From Ctena decussata (taxonomy: Eukaryota; Mollusca; Bivalvia; Lucinida; Lucinidae): 64,000 bases of DNA. The DNA is taken from positions 46,369,454 through 46,433,453 of the forward strand of contig OZ022502.1 of the NCBI GenBank assembly GCA_963989385.1, in the 5' to 3' direction. Made by a program: the position numbers and the translations under genes. Below the pieces are notes generated by a model, which worked only from the letters and a program-made list of their open reading frames with translations, did no database searches and was not told the origin of the DNA. The stretch's first letter is position 1. The number at the start of each line of letters is the position of its first letter. This document shows positions 1-11,111 of this stretch, piece by piece.

Positions 1-2580
1 AAGGTGACAACTTGAGTATTTGCTCCTTGGCATAAAATATAAAGGACGTCGTATTATAACGTTATCACATAATTATATGACTATCATTTTTCATTAATAC
101 TATAGATCATCAAATTCAGTGTATGCATTTCTTTTGACATAAACGGGCTTTTGATTTGATTAAATAAGAGACGCCCCATGAATAGTGAACTTAAGCTATG
201 AGTGTATTATCAATACTCTAATCAGCTAGGCATCAGGGTAGAATTGTCAATGTCTTAACTTTTTCAGTTTTTCAAAGATTGTACCTGCAAAACTTATTTG
301 TCGTAGACATATCAGAGCATGCATGACCTGCATCCGGGTTTTTATTGTATGGGGGATAATAAACACAATCTACCATTTGTGAAAAGAAACAGTTTTAAAA
401 TGACGTTTTATGAATATAAACTTTATTTTGGCTTCGTTTCCTTTTTAATTGAATCGCCGTTATTTGCGGATAGACGTGTTTTATTCAATAATAACGAATG
501 ACGAAAAGTGTATTTGCAAATTTCATGACCCGTTTGAGCAGCCGCAGATCAGGCGCACTCGAGTTTTCCAATCGTGTATTTAAAGGTCTAGTATGAAAGC
601 CATAACCGCACCGCGCTTCCGATCTGCCGCGCCAGCAATCAGTTTTCTTTCATCAACAACTGATGTATTTCTAACTAAAATTACAAGGAAACAAACAGTG
701 CTTCCACTAGTGGAAGTCTGGGAGTCAGAGACGAGTTGAATAGAGGCCGAGTTCACCCAGGAGCCGTGAAGACCCTAGGCTTACAGAAAGCAGGCCGAGT
801 GGACCCGCTTCTGCCATGACTATCGCCAGACAATAGTTGTAATCGAACTCGACCAAGGCTGATCACGATAATGTATTCTTTCGCTCTATTTGCTTTCTTA
901 CTACTTTATTTTTATTTTTGGTAACTTCGGGTATCAAGTTTACGATGGTTGTACATATTTTCAGAGTAATCTTGCATTCTTTTTCTATCAGTTATCCATG
1001 GCGTATAGATTACAATCATTCGCTTAATTGGAAGAAATGGTTAGCTCTTTTCGTGTTTCTTTACTTTTCTCCAGCAGTTTCCCTATTTATATTAGTCCAA
1101 ACCAATTCTTCCACAGAAATTCATCATAGATCCTCACTCGGGAATTCATGTTTTGTCATTGAACAAGACACATTTACTTTACAAAAGTACTGATAATACC
1201 TAGGAAGCGGTGGATCCGTCCTAACATGACTAAAAAGTTGTTGTTTAAAAACGAATTTCATCTTCGACAATTATCTTTTTGCAAGATGGTTCTTGTTGTA
1301 CAGACTAATTTGGGTATTTCCTGTTTGCACAAGCCGAGAGATTATGTTTTTCTTCCCGCGACGCAGCTCAAATGTTTTATTTTCCAACGTCTAGACATAC
1401 CAATATCGAGTATGAACAATCCATGACTTCCTATTAGCTAAGTGCAGTTTGGATCAAGTTCTTATTTGAAAAGTATTTTAAATTGATATGATGCTTTTGA
1501 TTGTGTCTTTTCTTTGGCACAATACGGCAATCGCAATTTTCATGTTCAAATAAGTGCATAACTGTTAAATATTTTGCACTTGAAATCTCTGAGGATATCA
1601 TAAAGATTTTGCTGATGTAGAAATTACTTTTCACATCGGAGTCTGAGGCTGAAGATATGTTCTAAACACAGCCTCTCGTTCGGCTATTATCTCTTAAAGT
1701 GGGGATTTAAGTCTACTTCCATCTTATCCTACATGTATTTCGAGAGTGAGTGTCATTAAACACTTGAAAATCAAAATGACCTGTAATAAAAATAATCGTA
1801 CAAGACTTTTCTATGGTTTGATCAATCATGCATGCTATTTTTGCCTTTTAATATTTATGTGTTGTTTTTTTGTAGGCATTAATCGCTTCACCCTCTTTTC
1901 ATGATGTGTTTGTGATAATCACTTTATTTTAATGCACCTCTTTTAAAGGCTACACACATGTTCTTGATGTTATGAAAGACAAAACATTCTATTTACAATC
2001 GTTCTTCAGGAAACTGAACGTCCTGTATTTCTTTGTTTTAACAAAATGAAATCAGTTCAAGGACAAAACAAATCATAATACGCGTAAAAAAGGAAAAACT
2101 TAGACACTAAGCTAAGATTTTCAGGCCACTGACGTAAAGGATTAGTCTACAATTAGTCCATACCAATATATATCCAGCTTTATTTGTCATATCGTTGTCG
2201 AAACATTTCAGCTGTCCTTAATCCGGGTTACTTCGTGAGTTTTGAGGCATGGCGTTATTACTGAATAAAATCATCGAGGTGTTAAACAGACACGACAGTG
2301 AGGACCAACCGATATTAGGAAATTGTTCAACACCAGATCATGCCTTGCATGCGCAACATTAGAGTATATAGAGTTTTCAGTTATGGGAGATGAATAAAAT
2401 ACATTTGAATAAGTGATAAAATGAATATTAGTGCCGTATTCGGTAACAGAACATGAAGCATGATACTGTAGTTCATGTTTCTATTATTTTTATCGCAAGA
2501 CTATTCATACAACCAGAAGATAACAATGAATATCTGTATTTCTTTATTTGCTAATTAAATATCAAACAAAGTTAATTTCA
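1..2580. other. Unassigned AT-rich DNA
   Basis: I see no gene, RNA or recognisable mobile element here. Open frames are at most 91 codons, start at arbitrary ATGs and show no familiar motif. The frame at 918-1193 has a hydrophobic stretch but nothing else in its favour. The only small structure noted is a perfect 16-bp palindrome, CTTCCACTAGTGGAAG, at 701-716. Confidence 0.5.
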
Positions 2581-2584
2581 AAGG

Positions 2585-2750
2585 GATGTTTCGAGCGGTC
2601 CTGGGTTCAAGTCCGGCCGAAAGTGGAATCTTTCCAACTGTAAACGCGGTTCCAGTGCACACATCCTTTTAGTAATACCCTCCCTTTGTCCTCATATGAC
2701 TGAAATACTGTTAAAATGTCATAAATCGCTTCATCCATCAATCTATTTAC
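2585..2750 (+). repeat. tRNA-derived SINE, 5'-truncated
   Basis: A B-box-like GGGTTCAAGTCC (about 2603) is followed by a body (GGAATCTTTCCAACTGTAAA, then GTTCCAGTGCACACA, then ATGACTGAAATACTGTTAAA). The same body recurs at 41.75, 44.6 and 50.75 kb. The A-box half of the tRNA-like head is missing or unreadable. Plus strand by B-box direction. The shared body downstream of a Pol III head is the usual SINE layout. Confidence 0.65.
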
Positions 2751-2917
2751 ACGTGCCAACTAACTTATATGTTTATAAACCTCGACATAATCATTGGCAA
2801 GGGTTAAGCGCATATAAATTCGGTGTAAGACTTGTTTTTCTTGCAATGATTTACAAAACAATAGTTCGTAGTGACTCGCTGGTCTCAATTTGAGTAAGCT
2901 GAGTAATTTTAAAAAAA

Positions 2918-3644
2918 CTAGAAATGTGTCCATTAGACACGGATGCCCCCGCCTTGTGTCCTAAGTAAGATGGCACCTTGTTTAAGGTACTGGCACTTGT
3001 AGCATAACTAGGTTCACAAAGGCAGACTTCTGTGGTATTGTTTATTGTTTTCCTTGGGCAGCTGTATTGTGCTTCTTGGATCATGAGAAGTGTCAAGAAA
3101 AGAAATAGCCCAGAAACAAGTAACTTTTCAAAAACTAACAAACGGAAACCATTATTGTATGAAATCGGAAAAGGGCCATAACTCCCATAAAAATCGACGG
3201 ATTTTGCCCAACATCGAATTTGACCTGTATTCTAAGAGTATATACCTGTGTATTAAATATGAATTCAATACACCAATGCTTTCAAAAGATACCGAACGGA
3301 AACCAGTTTTTTCATACTAAACGAAGTCGAAAAAGGGCCATAACTCCCACAATAATCAACATATTTTGACTTACATCGAACTTGACCTGTATTTTATGAT
3401 TATATACCTGTGTATAAAATATGAATTCAATACACAGATACTTCCAAAAGATATCGAACGGAAACCAGTTTTTCATACAAAATGAAGTCGAAAAAGGGCC
3501 ATAACTCCCACAATAATCGACAGGTGAAATATGAATGCAATACACCAATGCTTTCAAAAAATATCGAACGGAAACATTTCGTTCGTACGTACGTACGGAC
3601 AGCGGTGATAATATATGCCCCCCATTTTTAATTGCGGGGGCATA
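2918..3644 (+). mobile_element. Pearl-like non-autonomous element, apparently complete
   Basis: The 5' end is ACTAGAAATGTGTCC with a GTGTC-CATTA-GACAC hairpin (2926-2940). Essentially the same end is seen at 9205 and, on the minus strand, at 17136. The core holds three tandem units of about 162 bp; the marker GGGCCATAACTCCCA recurs from 3173, 3335 and 3496, and the last unit is shortened. A short GTACGTACGTACGGAC run follows, then a 3' hairpin TATGCCCCC/GGGGGCATA (3614-3644). It has no inverted terminal repeats and no coding capacity. The layout resembles the pearl elements described from bivalves, which some classify with Helitron-like elements; that classification is from memory. Confidence 0.7.
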
Positions 3645-3652
3645 ATAACATT

Positions 3653-4706
3653 ACATTCACGCAGCTACTGCGGGTATCACCAGTACGCTAATTACATAAA
3701 TGCATACATGTATGAACAGAATTATCATGGTAATAAAAAGATAGACAATGATCAGGAACGCCCTCAACACCAAACGGGAAATAGATTTATGACAGCCACT
3801 TATGAGTTCTTTGGTAGTGACTAATTTTATGTTGTCTTTTTCCCACATGGTGTCTTGAGTTGGATGTCGGTGTTAATTGTGTCAATTCCTGAGGATTTTC
3901 CTAATTACTTATGGACAAATTGACACCAGCAGCTCACTCAATGTACCGAATGAACAGCCCTTTTCCAGAGAGCTGGCATTCAATTAACCAAACTGAAAAC
4001 ACCATTATAAACAAGAATGCGGAGCCGTTCATTTTCGACATCAGAGACATGCAATCCATCACGGGCGAATTGTACATGAATACAATCGCTAACAAAGGAC
4101 ATACTAAATACATACTTTATAAAACATTTTATCGTTTTTTTTCTGTTTTTTATTTTTAATTATTTATTTTATTTATTTATTATAAATCACCAAAAGTAAA
4201 GCAGGAGGTAATGTTTACAGCTATACAGGTGATCGCAGTGCTACAAATAAAAGACCTAACCATAGGCTTCAGGTGGCCTAAACTAATTTCAGGCGCTCAA
4301 TTTTGCCTTTGATCCTCCGAACACAAGGAAACAAAACGAACATAAATAGACAGTCACACAGAAAGCAAAGTGGGCAGTTGCTTTAAGACAAGTGGCCACA
4401 CAGCCAGCATAACAAACAAATTGCATTGAAACTCAACAGAAAACAAGGGGGCAGCTATTTAAGAGGTGGTCACAATTCTTTAATTACAAATAACAGGGCC
4501 CGCATTAGAAGCTTTCGCATTAGAACGTAGAGTATTATAAACTACTTGGAACTTGCAATATGTTTATGGGCCGGCAACCTCGCTTTTGATGCAGCTGCAA
4601 AAACAGGTATGTTGTCAATCTGTGTCAAGCCTTCCTGACATATTAATGAGACATCATAGAAACACAGTAAATCGTCTGACGGTTTTAGTTTGTTTGTTTT
4701 TTTCAT
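3653..4706. other. Unassigned DNA with AT-rich tract
   Basis: No gene recognised. The stretch GACAATGATCAGGAA (about 3746) is also found near 23095, followed in both places by CGCC(T/C)TCAA-AAACC/ACC-AA-GGG, which suggests two degenerate copies of one dispersed repeat. A T/A-rich tract runs from about 4130 to 4185. Confidence 0.45.
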
Positions 4707-5321
4707 TTAAAGGTCAATTATTAGGTTCTTTTTTATTACAGAAATGAAAGCAGTTTTCTCTAAGCAACTGAGTACCGAAAACCGCATCAAATTATCATTA
4801 ATAGTTTTCGAGATATAAAGAGTTAAATTTGTAAATTTTATGACATCTGACAATCATTTTGAGCTGCCTCATTAATATTCATGAGGCCTTCAATGACGTC
4901 ATCGATGAACACTGAAATTTAAAAAAAAAATTCTAATTTTTAAATTGTCAAATATTTTCTTGTTGAACATTTTAAAATGGTAAAAAAATTGTATTGTATT
5001 ATTGGTGACACTAATAACAACTGCCCAAAATCAAAATATTTGCAATTTAGGCAGTTAAATTTTCAAATTTAAATGGTTAATTAAAATTTGTTAAATTTCA
5101 ATTTACATGCTTATCAGTATATATAATTGAACATAGTGGGCCGATTGCACAAAGCTAGTTTAAGAGTTAACCTTGGGTTTATCCTCAGGTTTAAGGGTTT
5201 TGGATTGCACAATTGCAGTTTATATTAACCTCAGGGTTAAGTGAAAGTTTAACGCAGACGGATTGCACAAAAGTAGTTTAACTATCCTCTGGCTAAAGGG
5301 TTAATTTTTTGGATTGCACAA

Positions 5322-6468
5322 AACTATTTTAGCTACACCTTGGTGTTAATTTATCCGTCACATACTGAATATTTAAACCTGCCAAGGGGGTAGTTTAAGA
5401 CATTTTTTATGTCAAACTTGCAGAATGTACTGGAAGAAATATGCGCAAATTCCAAGTAGCAATGTAAAAAAAATAATGAGAAAGTAAAAAAAAATAATAA
5501 ATACAAACAATGAGATAAAAATATAATTTCGGAATCAAATTTTCAGACAAAAGACTATATTCTGAACAAGGATATAGTCCTTTCATGTGTCCCATCCCAA
5601 ACATTAAATACGAAGATCTGATGTACAATGTATTTGTTTGTTTTTTTAAAATAATCATTTGAAGACCAACATGTCATAAAACAGAGCTTCAATAAAATGA
5701 CAATTTGTCATTTTGGCTCATTTGTATAAAAGTACATGTATAGGAAGAGCTATTGCAGGTAATTGAGGTCTAGCATCCAGATGGGCATGGTGTGGGAACA
5801 CTGCATTGGGTCACTCGGTCTGGAAAATTTGGCATGCAATTTTAAAGATCTGTGTATGTATCTATCCTTGACCCTTTGATGGAATTTGTAGATACTGCAG
5901 TAGACTGCAGTGGTCCAACATAAAACATATTTCTACCTTCATTTTCAACCGTCGAAGGGGTTCTGACACACACAGCATTTCATTATTACCCTCTAATCAT
6001 CCTGAGAATATTGAAATACTGTTGAAAGAAGGTAAAATTGTTTGTAACCCATCTATCTATTTTTCTCCATGAAACTGACTTAGAAACTTAGTATTTAGGT
6101 TAAGTTTCCTAAGAGTGTACAGTTTAACAGCACACAGATGGATTTTGCTGGTTTTTGAATGTCTCATTGCCCTCCCAGTGGTATTAATTCATTTAATATT
6201 TTATCTTGCAGTATCATTACAAGATTTCTAAACAGCTTGTCACAGTTATTACCGTAAATGGCCAGCTTTCAACTAAAATAGGGGAACAAAAACAAAAAAA
6301 ACAAACAGCAGTGACCTACTCATTGAAATGACCGCCTTTCCCTATTATGAGCATACATACATGTATATCCTAAAAGTATCATAAACAGGAGAAGTATTCC
6401 ATCATTGTCTTGCTTTCGTTCAAAAGGGAAGTTGAATAAAAAAGGACTTTGTGGTTATAGGTCTGCCA
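5322..6468. other. Unassigned interior of the GGGCCGATTGCAC transposon
   Basis: No transposase-like frame can be read. The longest open frame (5407-5658, minus) is low-complexity hydrophobic sequence read from AT-rich DNA. Confidence 0.45.
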
Positions 6469-6894
6469 TTTTTATGCCCTCAAAGGAACTTTCGGCGGCA
6501 TGTTAAAAATCACACTGTTCATCCATCTGGTTATCTGTTATAAATCATGTCTCAGCGATAACTTAAAAGCAAATTAAATGAAACTCCAAGAAAGATGCAG
6601 CATAATGAGGCAGTGTGTTGCATACAAGGTCAAGGTCAAGGGTAAACAACCCGTCGAGATGTCAATTTTTCTCTCAACTCGTGTCTCAGCAATTACTTAT
6701 AAAATACTGAAGCAATTAATGAAACTTCATAGAACGATAAAGCGTCATAGGAAAATGTGTCACGCACAAGATTTGGGTTCCCACATTCAAGGTCAATGCC
6801 ACAATCAGGGGTAAGAGGTCAAATTGTGTCTCAGCAATAACTTAAAACCTGCTCAAGCAAAGTTTATGGAAGATAGGTAAACCATTATTATATC
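6469..6894. repeat. Pearl-type tandem fragment with AAGGTCAAGGTCA
   Basis: It opens with TTTTATGCCCTCAAAGG, a terminal type also used by neighbouring pearl-like elements. Units follow that contain ATGTCTCAGCRATAACTTA and CAAGGTCAAGGTCAAGG. The same unit recurs at 8565-9190. Direction is uncertain because end and core point to different parental copies. Confidence 0.5.
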
Positions 6895-7740
6895 CCCGGC
6901 ATACGAAGTATGTTGAGGGATATATAATTTTCGTCTTTCCATCCGTTCGACCGTCTTTCCGTTTGTTGGTTCGTCCGTTCGTTTGTCAATCCGTACGTAA
7001 GTTAATAATTTGCTGTAAAGTTTTGTGTTAAGTTTTTTCGTTTGCTGCTATTGTCAGGACCTTGCTCAATGATGCTTAGTGTTTTAGCTGAGGATGGATA
7101 ATAATATGTTTGCATCGTCTACATGCTGCTGCTGCTGTCCTAAAGTCAAGGTCACAGACTTTGTAATTAGTACAATAGCATTAACAATTGCGTTAAAGTT
7201 TTCTGTTTTTTTGTTTTTTTTTCAATTGCTTCTATTATCCAGACCTTGTTCAATGATGCTTAGTATTTTAGTAGAGGAAAGATACTGATTAGTTTGCATC
7301 ATGTAGTTGCTGCTGATACTGTCCTAAGGTCAAGGTCACAGACTTTGAAAATAGTATAATAGCATTAACAATGTGTTAAAGTTTCGTGTTAAGCTTTTTT
7401 TTTTTGCTACTAGGTTTACTGCTAGGTTGAAACTGATTAGTTGACATCATCTGGATGCTGCTGCTGACTTTAGGTCAAGGTCACAGACATACATAGAAAT
7501 TTATGTAAATTTGTGTTGAAACTTTGTGTTAGATTTTTTTTATTGTTTTTTTTTGCACATTTTAAATGGGACCTTTTGTATATAGGCCTTTGACTAGGTA
7601 TGTTATAGAGTGTCCATCTGTCTTTCCGTTTGTTATTAACATTTCGTTTAAAGATTTGTTTGTATCAGGTGTGTTTTTATTAGGCGGCGGCGCTGGCTGG
7701 GGGTATATTTGAGGCCCTGCTCACTTGCTCTAGTGAGAAT
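6895..7740 (-). mobile_element. Pearl-like element, minus strand
   Basis: It opens with TATCCCCGGCATACGAAGTA and a pyrimidine-rich CCGTTCG/CCGTTTG simple repeat, which is the complement of a usual pearl 3' end. Three tandem units of about 180-190 bp follow, each with CAGGACCTTG-TCAATGATGC and (A)GGTCAAGGTCACAGAC. The right limit is approximate. The open frame at 7094-7288 lies in this tandem core and is not a gene. Confidence 0.6.
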
Positions 7741-8560
7741 ATATTCACACACAATATATACTGAAAGGATTTAAAAACTTCCACTTTTTATTGCTGGCTG
7801 CTGATCTGTTCACTCATGACAGTGTTGAATATTTCACGACAAAATGCTTGAAACTTATCAAATTTAAAGATTACGCACTTTATTTGTATCATTTACTTAA
7901 ATGACGTCAGTAAAAGAGCTTTACGTCACTGAGATTCATAAGGCGGTGCCGGCGTTATCTTATGCAACAATCTTTTCGACCATTTCTTACTGTCTTAATA
8001 TTGTGACGTCATCCACGTTGATTTGCAAGTATCACTGCGGATGATGCTGTCGCGCAAAGCCTATTACGGAGACGGCGTCGACGTTAGTTAACGTGATCAC
8101 CTCTCGTTTTTAATCTCGGTAAGGTGCTTTTCTGACGGTCTTTTGAGCTTCCTGTGGACAGTGCACGTCGTCTGAGATTGTTAATTGCCGTAATTAACGT
8201 ATAAAATTGTATCGCGACGTCACTTTTTGAAATTTCAGCATTTATCTGGCCCAAAACTCCGCGCCTGTTTGCGATATTTAGGTGTGGTAGAGAGTAAATA
8301 AAGCCTCTGACGGAGTTCAAACTTTTAAAATACAATTTGATATTGTAAGAGAAATGTTTCATCAAAAAACTGTATACATAAAGCTATTCATACAAATGTA
8401 AACGGTACGAAGGACACGAGGAGCACGTGCTTATTCCTGACCGATTTGGTTGAACGAATTCAGATTCCGTATATTGATATAATCAGGTATAAGAGAATAT
8501 ATATGCTGTAAAATTTTGGTGGACGTAGCTGAATTCATTTTTGAGATATTCAAAATTAAT
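7741..8560. other. Unassigned stretch with clustered CRE-like motifs
   Basis: No gene is recognised. The stretch has more CG dinucleotides than its surroundings and carries TGACGTCA at 7902-7909 and 8004-8011, with close variants TACGTCA at 7922 and CGACGTCA at 8215-8222. The frame at 8084-8365 (minus) has no familiar motif. Confidence 0.35.
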
Positions 8561-8564
8561 GGGT

Positions 8565-9195
8565 GGAAGTTTTTAAATCCTTTCAGTATATATGTTTCCA
8601 AACCCAAGGTCAATGTTACAATATGGGGTTAGATTATGTCTTGGCATTTACTCAGAAAAGTACCAAAGCAAACTTCTTTAAACTTCACAAAAAGATAAAA
8701 CCTAATGAGAAGGTATGCCAAGCACAAGACATAGGTTCCCACCCCAAGGACGAGGTCGCAGTCAGAGATCATGTGGCTTTCTCTTCATTAACTTAAAAAC
8801 TACCGAAGCAAATTTGATTTAGCTTCATGCAAAGCTGAAAAAATAAGATGGTATGTCACAAACAAAATTAAGGTTCTACTGCCCACGGTCAGGGCCACAT
8901 TCAGGGCTCAGAGGTCAAATCATGTCTTTGAATTGACTAGACACTGCTGAAGCAAATTTTATCAAACCTCATAGAAAGGTAAAACATGATAAATGGTATA
9001 TTTTTGCAAGTTTTAGGATCCCATGCCACAATGTCAATGTCACAATCAGGGGTAAGACTTAAAATTTCTATATACTAACCTGAAAATAGCTGAAGCAAAT
9101 TTGATTAAACTCCACAGAAAGGTAAACATGATGAGAGCGTCATGCTCAAGATGTCCCATGTATACTCTTCGACTTCTGAAGTGCATTTGAACATC
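8565..9195 (+). repeat. Tandem CAAGGTC / CACAATCAGGG repeat block
   Basis: Four or so units of about 130-160 bp contain CAAGGTCAATGT(T/C)ACAAT, GGGGT(T/A)AGA, then AACTTAAAA-CT-C-GAAGCAAA and TTCACA-AAAG(A/G)TAAA. They are the same units as at 6540-6890. The block abuts the pearl-like element starting at 9205. Confidence 0.55.
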
Positions 9196-9204
9196 ACAGA
9201 AAAT

Positions 9205-10196
9205 ACTAGAAAATTGTGTCTGTAAGACACAGATGATGCCCTTATGCTGTGCGTGTCCCCAACTTCCCCTGTTCGCCACCTTCCCCTCTTTTGTTCTTCA
9301 AAAAGGCATGTGCATATCTTCAATATGTTGGCAACATCTGCAACAGGTCTCAAACATTGTTTTAAAGGCTGTTGACAATATTGAATATACAAAATTGTAT
9401 TGCGTTAAAACTGTATGAGGAGTTGATTATACGATGTTTTCATCTTGTATTAGACAAACCTGAAAAATTGCTAAGTTTGACAAGGCAGTAATTTTGGCAA
9501 ACATACTTTTCTCCTCATGAAAATGACACATGCATATTTTCAATATATCTGAAACATCTGTGCTAAATTTGTAGCTGATAGCTTACAATCCCTGGGGTAT
9601 TTTGATTATACAAACTTGCCATCCTGTATTAGTCAGAACCTGTAGAAGTTTAAAGTTTTAAAAGGTCGTAATTTTGTCAAAAATGATTTTTTTTCTCTTC
9701 AACAAGGCATACACACATCTTTAATATGTCTGTAATATCTATGCAAAGTTTCAAATTGATTAGTAATAAATTACGGAAGGATTTGATTATACAGTTTTGT
9801 CATACTGTTACAGTCAAAACCCAAAATAATTTCTAAGTATAAAAAAGCCCGTAATTTTGTCAAAAATTATCTGAAACAACTGTGCAAAGTTTCAAATTGA
9901 TAGCTTAAAAACTGTCGAAGGAGTTGATTATACAAACTTGCCATTCTGTTTTAGCCAGAACCTATAAAAATTTCTACGTCCGAAATTGCTGTAATTTTGT
10001 CAGTAATATTTTTTTCTCTTCAAAATGCCAGGTGCATATCTTCAATATGCCTGCAACAGTAGTGCAAATTTTCAGATTGATTGCTTAAAAACTGTAGGAG
10101 GAGTTGATTATACAAACCTTTTAGGCGATATGGACAGACGGATGGACAGACAGGGATAAAACATAATTCCCCCTGACTATCTCCACGGGGGCATAA
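9205..10196 (+). mobile_element. Pearl-like element, apparently complete
   Basis: It starts ACTAGAAAATTGTGTC with a GTGTC-TGTAA-GACAC hairpin (9216-9230) followed by GATGATGCCC, close to the start at 2918. The core has about five tandem units near 190 bp with CAAAGTTTCAAATTGAT and GATTATACA. It ends in a GGACAGACGGATGGACAGAC simple repeat and a CCCCC/GGGGG-ATAAAAAG hairpin. There is no coding capacity. Confidence 0.7.
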
Positions 10197-10299
10197 AAAG
10201 GAAATAGAGAACATGTGTCAGTGTAAGACTCAGGCTCCATGCCCACAGTTAAAGTAAAAGGTTCCCTGTTGAGCAATGGAATATAAACAAAGTGGGACA

Positions 10300-10530
10300 A
10301 TGAACGGGTCCCATGTTTGTACATTGTATTTTTACAAATTTTTTTTTTGCCAACTAAAATGACCCACTTAAGTGATAAACCTTTTTATATGAAACTCAGG
10401 GACATTTTATTGGTTAAAAGTTGGCTACTCACTGTTATTTACAATGACAAAACTTTACTGAGAATCTCATGATAAACTATATATGCATTTCACCATGAAT
10501 AGAGCTATGGGGCCTTTCTGTAGCATTTTA
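10300..10530 (-). repeat. Fragment of the TTAA-flanked GGCCCCAT element
   Basis: Read on the minus strand it ends GAAAGGCCCCATAGCTCTAT and contains the GTTGGCAACTAAAATGACC-type block (here GCCAACTAAAATGACCCACT on plus). Both are seen in the fuller copies at 29.1 and 36.0 kb. It is degraded and lacks the far end. Confidence 0.5.
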
Positions 10531-10560
10531 TGTTCAACAGCAACGACTTTCTGTGAAATG

Positions 10561-10950
10561 AAATTTTTACGGCGTAATTTTTTTCTTGATTCCATAGCTT
10601 ACGTCACACACTCACAGCATTTGTTATCATAGACATAATGAAACCCTTCAAAATAAGACATGTATGATGTTGATCCGGTATGCCCCATGATTTTGGAGAA
10701 AAATATGATTTTTTAAAAGTGGTGAGTTTCATTGATGCTGAGTATGATAATATCGCTATAAGCAACTGTGAATCAAGACTCTGAATGCAAAAGCATTCTA
10801 GTACAATGGGCTATTCTTTTCTTTCATACACATGCAAGAACAATGCCTTATTTTAGCAGGGACAGCTCATATACAACCTGGTAGCATTGTTTAACTCAGT
10901 TACTAATGACAACATAGGTGATATGAGACAAATTGCATCAATAATTTTAT
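10561..10950. other. Unassigned interior of the 5.97 kb transposon
   Basis: No gene or repeat family is recognised in this stretch. Confidence 0.4.
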
Positions 10951-11111
10951 CTGGGCTAACCTTGCTCTTATCCTAGGATAACTCTCCCAGGGATAGCTAT
11001 TCCTTGCTTAAACTTCTTTTCTGCAATCCACTTTAGTACTCAGTTCTAACTATCCCAGGATAAGCCTTAGTCAAGGGATTAATTAAAATAGTTTTGTGCA
11101 ATCGGCCCAGT

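Larger units (their letters stand above)
5138..11108. mobile_element. PIF/Harbinger-like DNA transposon, non-autonomous (5.97 kb)
   Basis: The ends are inverted repeats: GGGCCGATTGCACAAA at 5138-5153 and its exact complement at 11093-11108. They are flanked by the 3-bp direct repeat AGT (5135-5137 and 11109-11111). A 3-bp target duplication with G-rich ends fits PIF/Harbinger, though the preferred target there is usually TWA, so the superfamily is an inference. Near the left end GATTGCACAA recurs at 5143, 5203, 5261 and 5312, a telescoped subterminal series. The right subterminal region carries related GCAATCC and GGATAA motifs. No transposase frame is visible. The interior holds several pearl-like elements, so it has either grown by nesting or lost its coding region. 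Confidence 0.7.
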
